Assembly (NCBI RefSeq): GCF_014805625.2
Contig: NW_023998416.1
Coordinates: 18,782,065 to 18,846,064, forward strand
Source: Glossina fuscipes
Lineage: Eukaryota; Arthropoda; Insecta; Diptera; Glossinidae
Direction: 5' to 3'
Length of the DNA stretch: 64,000 nucleotides
Shown: in pieces, positions 61,428 to 64,000 of the stretch
How positions within the stretch are numbered: the first letter of the stretch is position 1
How the letters are laid out: each line of letters begins with the position of its first letter
The notes under the pieces: generated by a model
The model's input: the letters and a program-made list of their open reading frames with translations, nothing else
Database searches by the model: none
What the model was told of the DNA's origin: nothing
Translations under genes and position numbers: made by a program

Positions 61428-62554
61428 TTGTTACTATAGATGATTATTAACAAATTTCAGTTATTTATAAAACTGTGTTTTAAAAAAAGTCAACAATAAT
61501 TTACTTAAAACTTTTTTTTTTCACTTAAGTTCTAAGTCCTTTACACATTGATGTACGTGAATTTGTGTGCATATGCATTATATGTATATGCGTTATGTAT
61601 ATGTAGGAAGATGAGTGCAGTGAAAGAGATGCAAGTACGCAGTTTATATATAAATTTTTTAACTAGAATGTGTGATGTGTGGTGTAAAATTATACTAAAA
61701 CTTTTGCACACTCTTTACTTTAATAAATATTACGTTTTGTTTGCTTTTCGTCAATTTTTTATTTTTATTATTAAATTAAAGTTTTCATAAAGACTTTTTT
61801 TTTTTTTTTTTTTTTTGGTTTTCTTTTAAGGATTTTCATGAAGGTACAGAGAGACTGACAGTATTTGTTGTAGTTTATGTTTATGTGAAATATGTTTAGC
61901 ATTATTTTACTAACATATGACATGTATAAATGTATGTGAAACTACATTTAATATCTATATAAAAGTTAATTAGGGATTTTTAACTCATTTTCTTTCAAAT
62001 CAAGACCTTTCCTTTATGATCGAGCATTTGTACATACATATGTATATAGATATAATAATGTATACATAACGGTGCGTTGCATTCATCTAATATATACAAA
62101 TATGTGTGTGTGTGTGTATGTATATGTTTACATGGTTATGTGCTTCAGGGTATACATATAATTTAGTCTTCTCCATTTATACGTCCGCGAGTACACTGCA
62201 TTCTTCTTAATGATTAATTTAGTGTCCTTTATATGCCTTACGTCGAGTTTTTGAGCGAAATTTTTGAAAAATTTTACAAATTTTCCCAATTTACCTTAAT
62301 ATGTAAATATGTTTGTCACTCTTTATATTTATAAATTCTTTAATCTCTCTAATTGTTCTTAATTACATTTTACAGAGGTTTGTTTTTTTTGTTTTTTTTT
62401 TTTTGTTTTTGTTTAAAGTATTAACATATCTCATATAGTTTAAGTGTAATATTTTCCCTCAGTTTTTGTTATTTGAAATTTTAAAAATAGTTTCCTTTTA
62501 TTTTCTTTTTAATGTTATTATTTTTTACTTAAAATCTGATATGTCTTTATTATC

Positions 62555-62558
62555 CTAA

Positions 62559-62592
<34 letters not shown>

Positions 62593-62722
62593 ATTATTAT
62601 TACATTTTATTAATATTATAATTATTAATATTTCGCTTGACTACTATCATTATTATTATTCCATTATAAATGCTGTTGCTATTATTATTATTATCATTAT
62701 TATTATTATAATTGCATTGCAG

Positions 62723-62753
<31 letters not shown>

Positions 62754-62935
62754 CTTTACTGTTATGAGCATTTTCATAATTATTGTTACTATTATTATTG
62801 CATATTATTATTATTATTATTATTTTTCTTGTTACTATTATTATAATTATAATTACTAACATTTCACTTCACTATTATTATTATTATTGCAGTATAACTG
62901 CTGTTGTTATTATCCTTGTTATATTTTATTATTAC

Positions 62936-62971
<36 letters not shown>

Positions 62972-63170
62972 CTTTATTGTTATTATTATCCTTACGGCTG
63001 CATATTATATTATATATACATATACATACATATATTATATTATTTTGTTGCTATTATTATTAGATTTTATTATTATTGCAATTATAATTACATTATTATT
63101 ACATACATATATATAATTATAATTATTTATATTATTGTTATTATTTTATTTTATATTTTACCATTATTTT
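62555..63170 (+). repeat. Extended (ATT)n-rich microsatellite field
   Basis: Multiple ATT runs (for example 62561-62590, 62724-62750, 62930-62968) are interspersed with short unique spacers repeated in order (TTCACTTTA, CTGTTGTTATT, CATTTCACTTC). This suggests an expanded compound satellite, not a single tract. The long open frames here, rich in I, Y or N, are low-complexity artefacts. Confidence 0.85.
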
Positions 63171-63179
63171 TCTCTTAAA

Positions 63180-64000
63180 ATGGAATGAGCTTCGTATGTA
63201 AACCTTTTCGTGTGTTAGTTTACATTTTTTTTTATTTATTTTCAATTTTTAAATAAATAAAAAATTAAAGTTCTTATAAAAGTTATTGGCTTGGTCCTGT
63301 TTTACAGAGTGTCGAAATATTCTGTTGTTGTTATTGTGTTTGTTTTAAAACAAAAACAAACTGCATGTAACTGTGAGGTGTGTGCATGTGTTAAAGGGAC
63401 GGTAAAAGGAAGAATTAAATTTTAAACTTATTAAAAAAATTTGTATTTGTGTGTAGATGAATTTTTTGAAAATGAAGAAAGGAAAGAAGGCATTCTCGGA
63501 AAGTAGGAATAATTCCCTTACATATAAAATATTTACGTTCCAGAAAGTTTAAAAGAGAAGTATAAAATTTTGCGATTGTGGACACAGATAATAAGGAATA
63601 TAAGGGCCGATAGCTTTGATAAAAGGATAGAACAGAAGATTTATTTGGCGGACGCTTGAGCTACTCCTGACGATATTCGGTGTTCTTCTCATTGATCGGG
63701 GACCTTTGCGTGGTCTTCGATATATAACCACTATCAATAATTCTATTAGAAGGTTTTCCCATAACAGCGACATGACAATACCTAACACATTGAAAAAAAG
63801 TCTTAATATCATCGTTCGGAAATAATCGTTCGAAAATTTTTTCTATGTTAACAGCCCAGTGCGTTGAATCTAGAGAAATGATTTACTAGAAAACTTTACA
63901 TCCCGCAAAGGCAGCCCTTTTGCGTCGTTTTTGAGTCCGTAGTCTCATCGCCAGTTTATTTCTTTGGAAATAAGAATGGAGATCTCCTTGCCGTGAAAGT
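63180..64000. other. Right-edge non-coding segment
   Basis: No gene is recognised. A minus-strand ORF (63549-63812) contains RRPRKGPRSMRRTPN but no domain, and it overlaps no splice signals of note. Confidence 0.35.

Noticed and set aside
62783..63178. 131-codon ORF rich in tyrosine and isoleucine
   Set aside because: Low-complexity translation of the ATT microsatellite field.
1..64000. CRISPR arrays, operons or bacterial insertions
   Set aside because: No evenly spaced direct-repeat array, no bacterial gene layout, and the spliced genes show this is insect nuclear DNA.

Overview
The window looks like nuclear DNA of a higher (brachyceran) fly, possibly a calyptrate such as a tsetse, muscid or blow fly. 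It is AT-rich, with long introns, short GT-AG introns, many homopolymers and microsatellites, and dispersed repeats. Its recognisable genes closely resemble Drosophila caudal (cad), diaphanous (dia), a DHX36-type helicase (CG9323-like) and the nucleostemin-family GTPase Ns4/GNL1. The species is inferred from gene similarity only.

Layout. 1-17.2 kb is probably the first intron of caudal; it has no recognised exon, only repeats. 17.2-17.9 kb is the first coding exon of caudal (minus strand), which ends just before the homeodomain. 18-28 kb is non-coding and holds two decayed mariner-like transposons and a 10-N assembly gap. 28.1-32.1 kb is a mosaic of broken, partly intron-bearing gene pieces: Wdr24 (minus), Mcm10 (plus), IntS11 (plus) and two unrecognised exon-like pieces. 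They lie next to a decayed transposase resembling P-element/THAP9 proteins. 32.9-42.9 kb is a complete diaphanous formin (minus strand, 4 coding exons, 1092 aa). Its 6.5-kb first intron carries several repeats, a GC-rich element flanked by a 17-bp direct repeat, and a tRNA-derived SINE-like unit. 43-48.3 kb is the divergent intergenic region. 48.3-52.4 kb is a DHX36/RHAU-type DEAH helicase (plus strand, 10 exons, 946 aa). 52.9-53.1 kb is a tandem copy of its last exon. 53.1-55.1 kb is the convergent GNL1/Ns4 GTPase (minus strand, 6 exons), with two apparent GC-AG introns and one apparent frameshift. 55-64 kb is repeat-rich: a 63-bp minisatellite, a broken ABCC/MRP transporter fragment, an unrecognised gene-like piece, a three-unit tandem repeat and a large ATT microsatellite field.

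The genes are unrelated housekeeping or developmental functions (anterior-posterior patterning, actin nucleation, RNA G-quadruplex unwinding, ribosome-associated GTPase), not a pathway. From memory, cad and dia are also neighbours in Drosophila melanogaster (chromosome 2L, about 38E), so the order probably reflects conserved microsynteny. The most unusual parts are the gene-shard cluster beside a transposase at 28-32 kb, the duplicated helicase terminal exon, the paired GC-AG introns in GNL1 and the TSD-flanked element at 40.2-40.8 kb.
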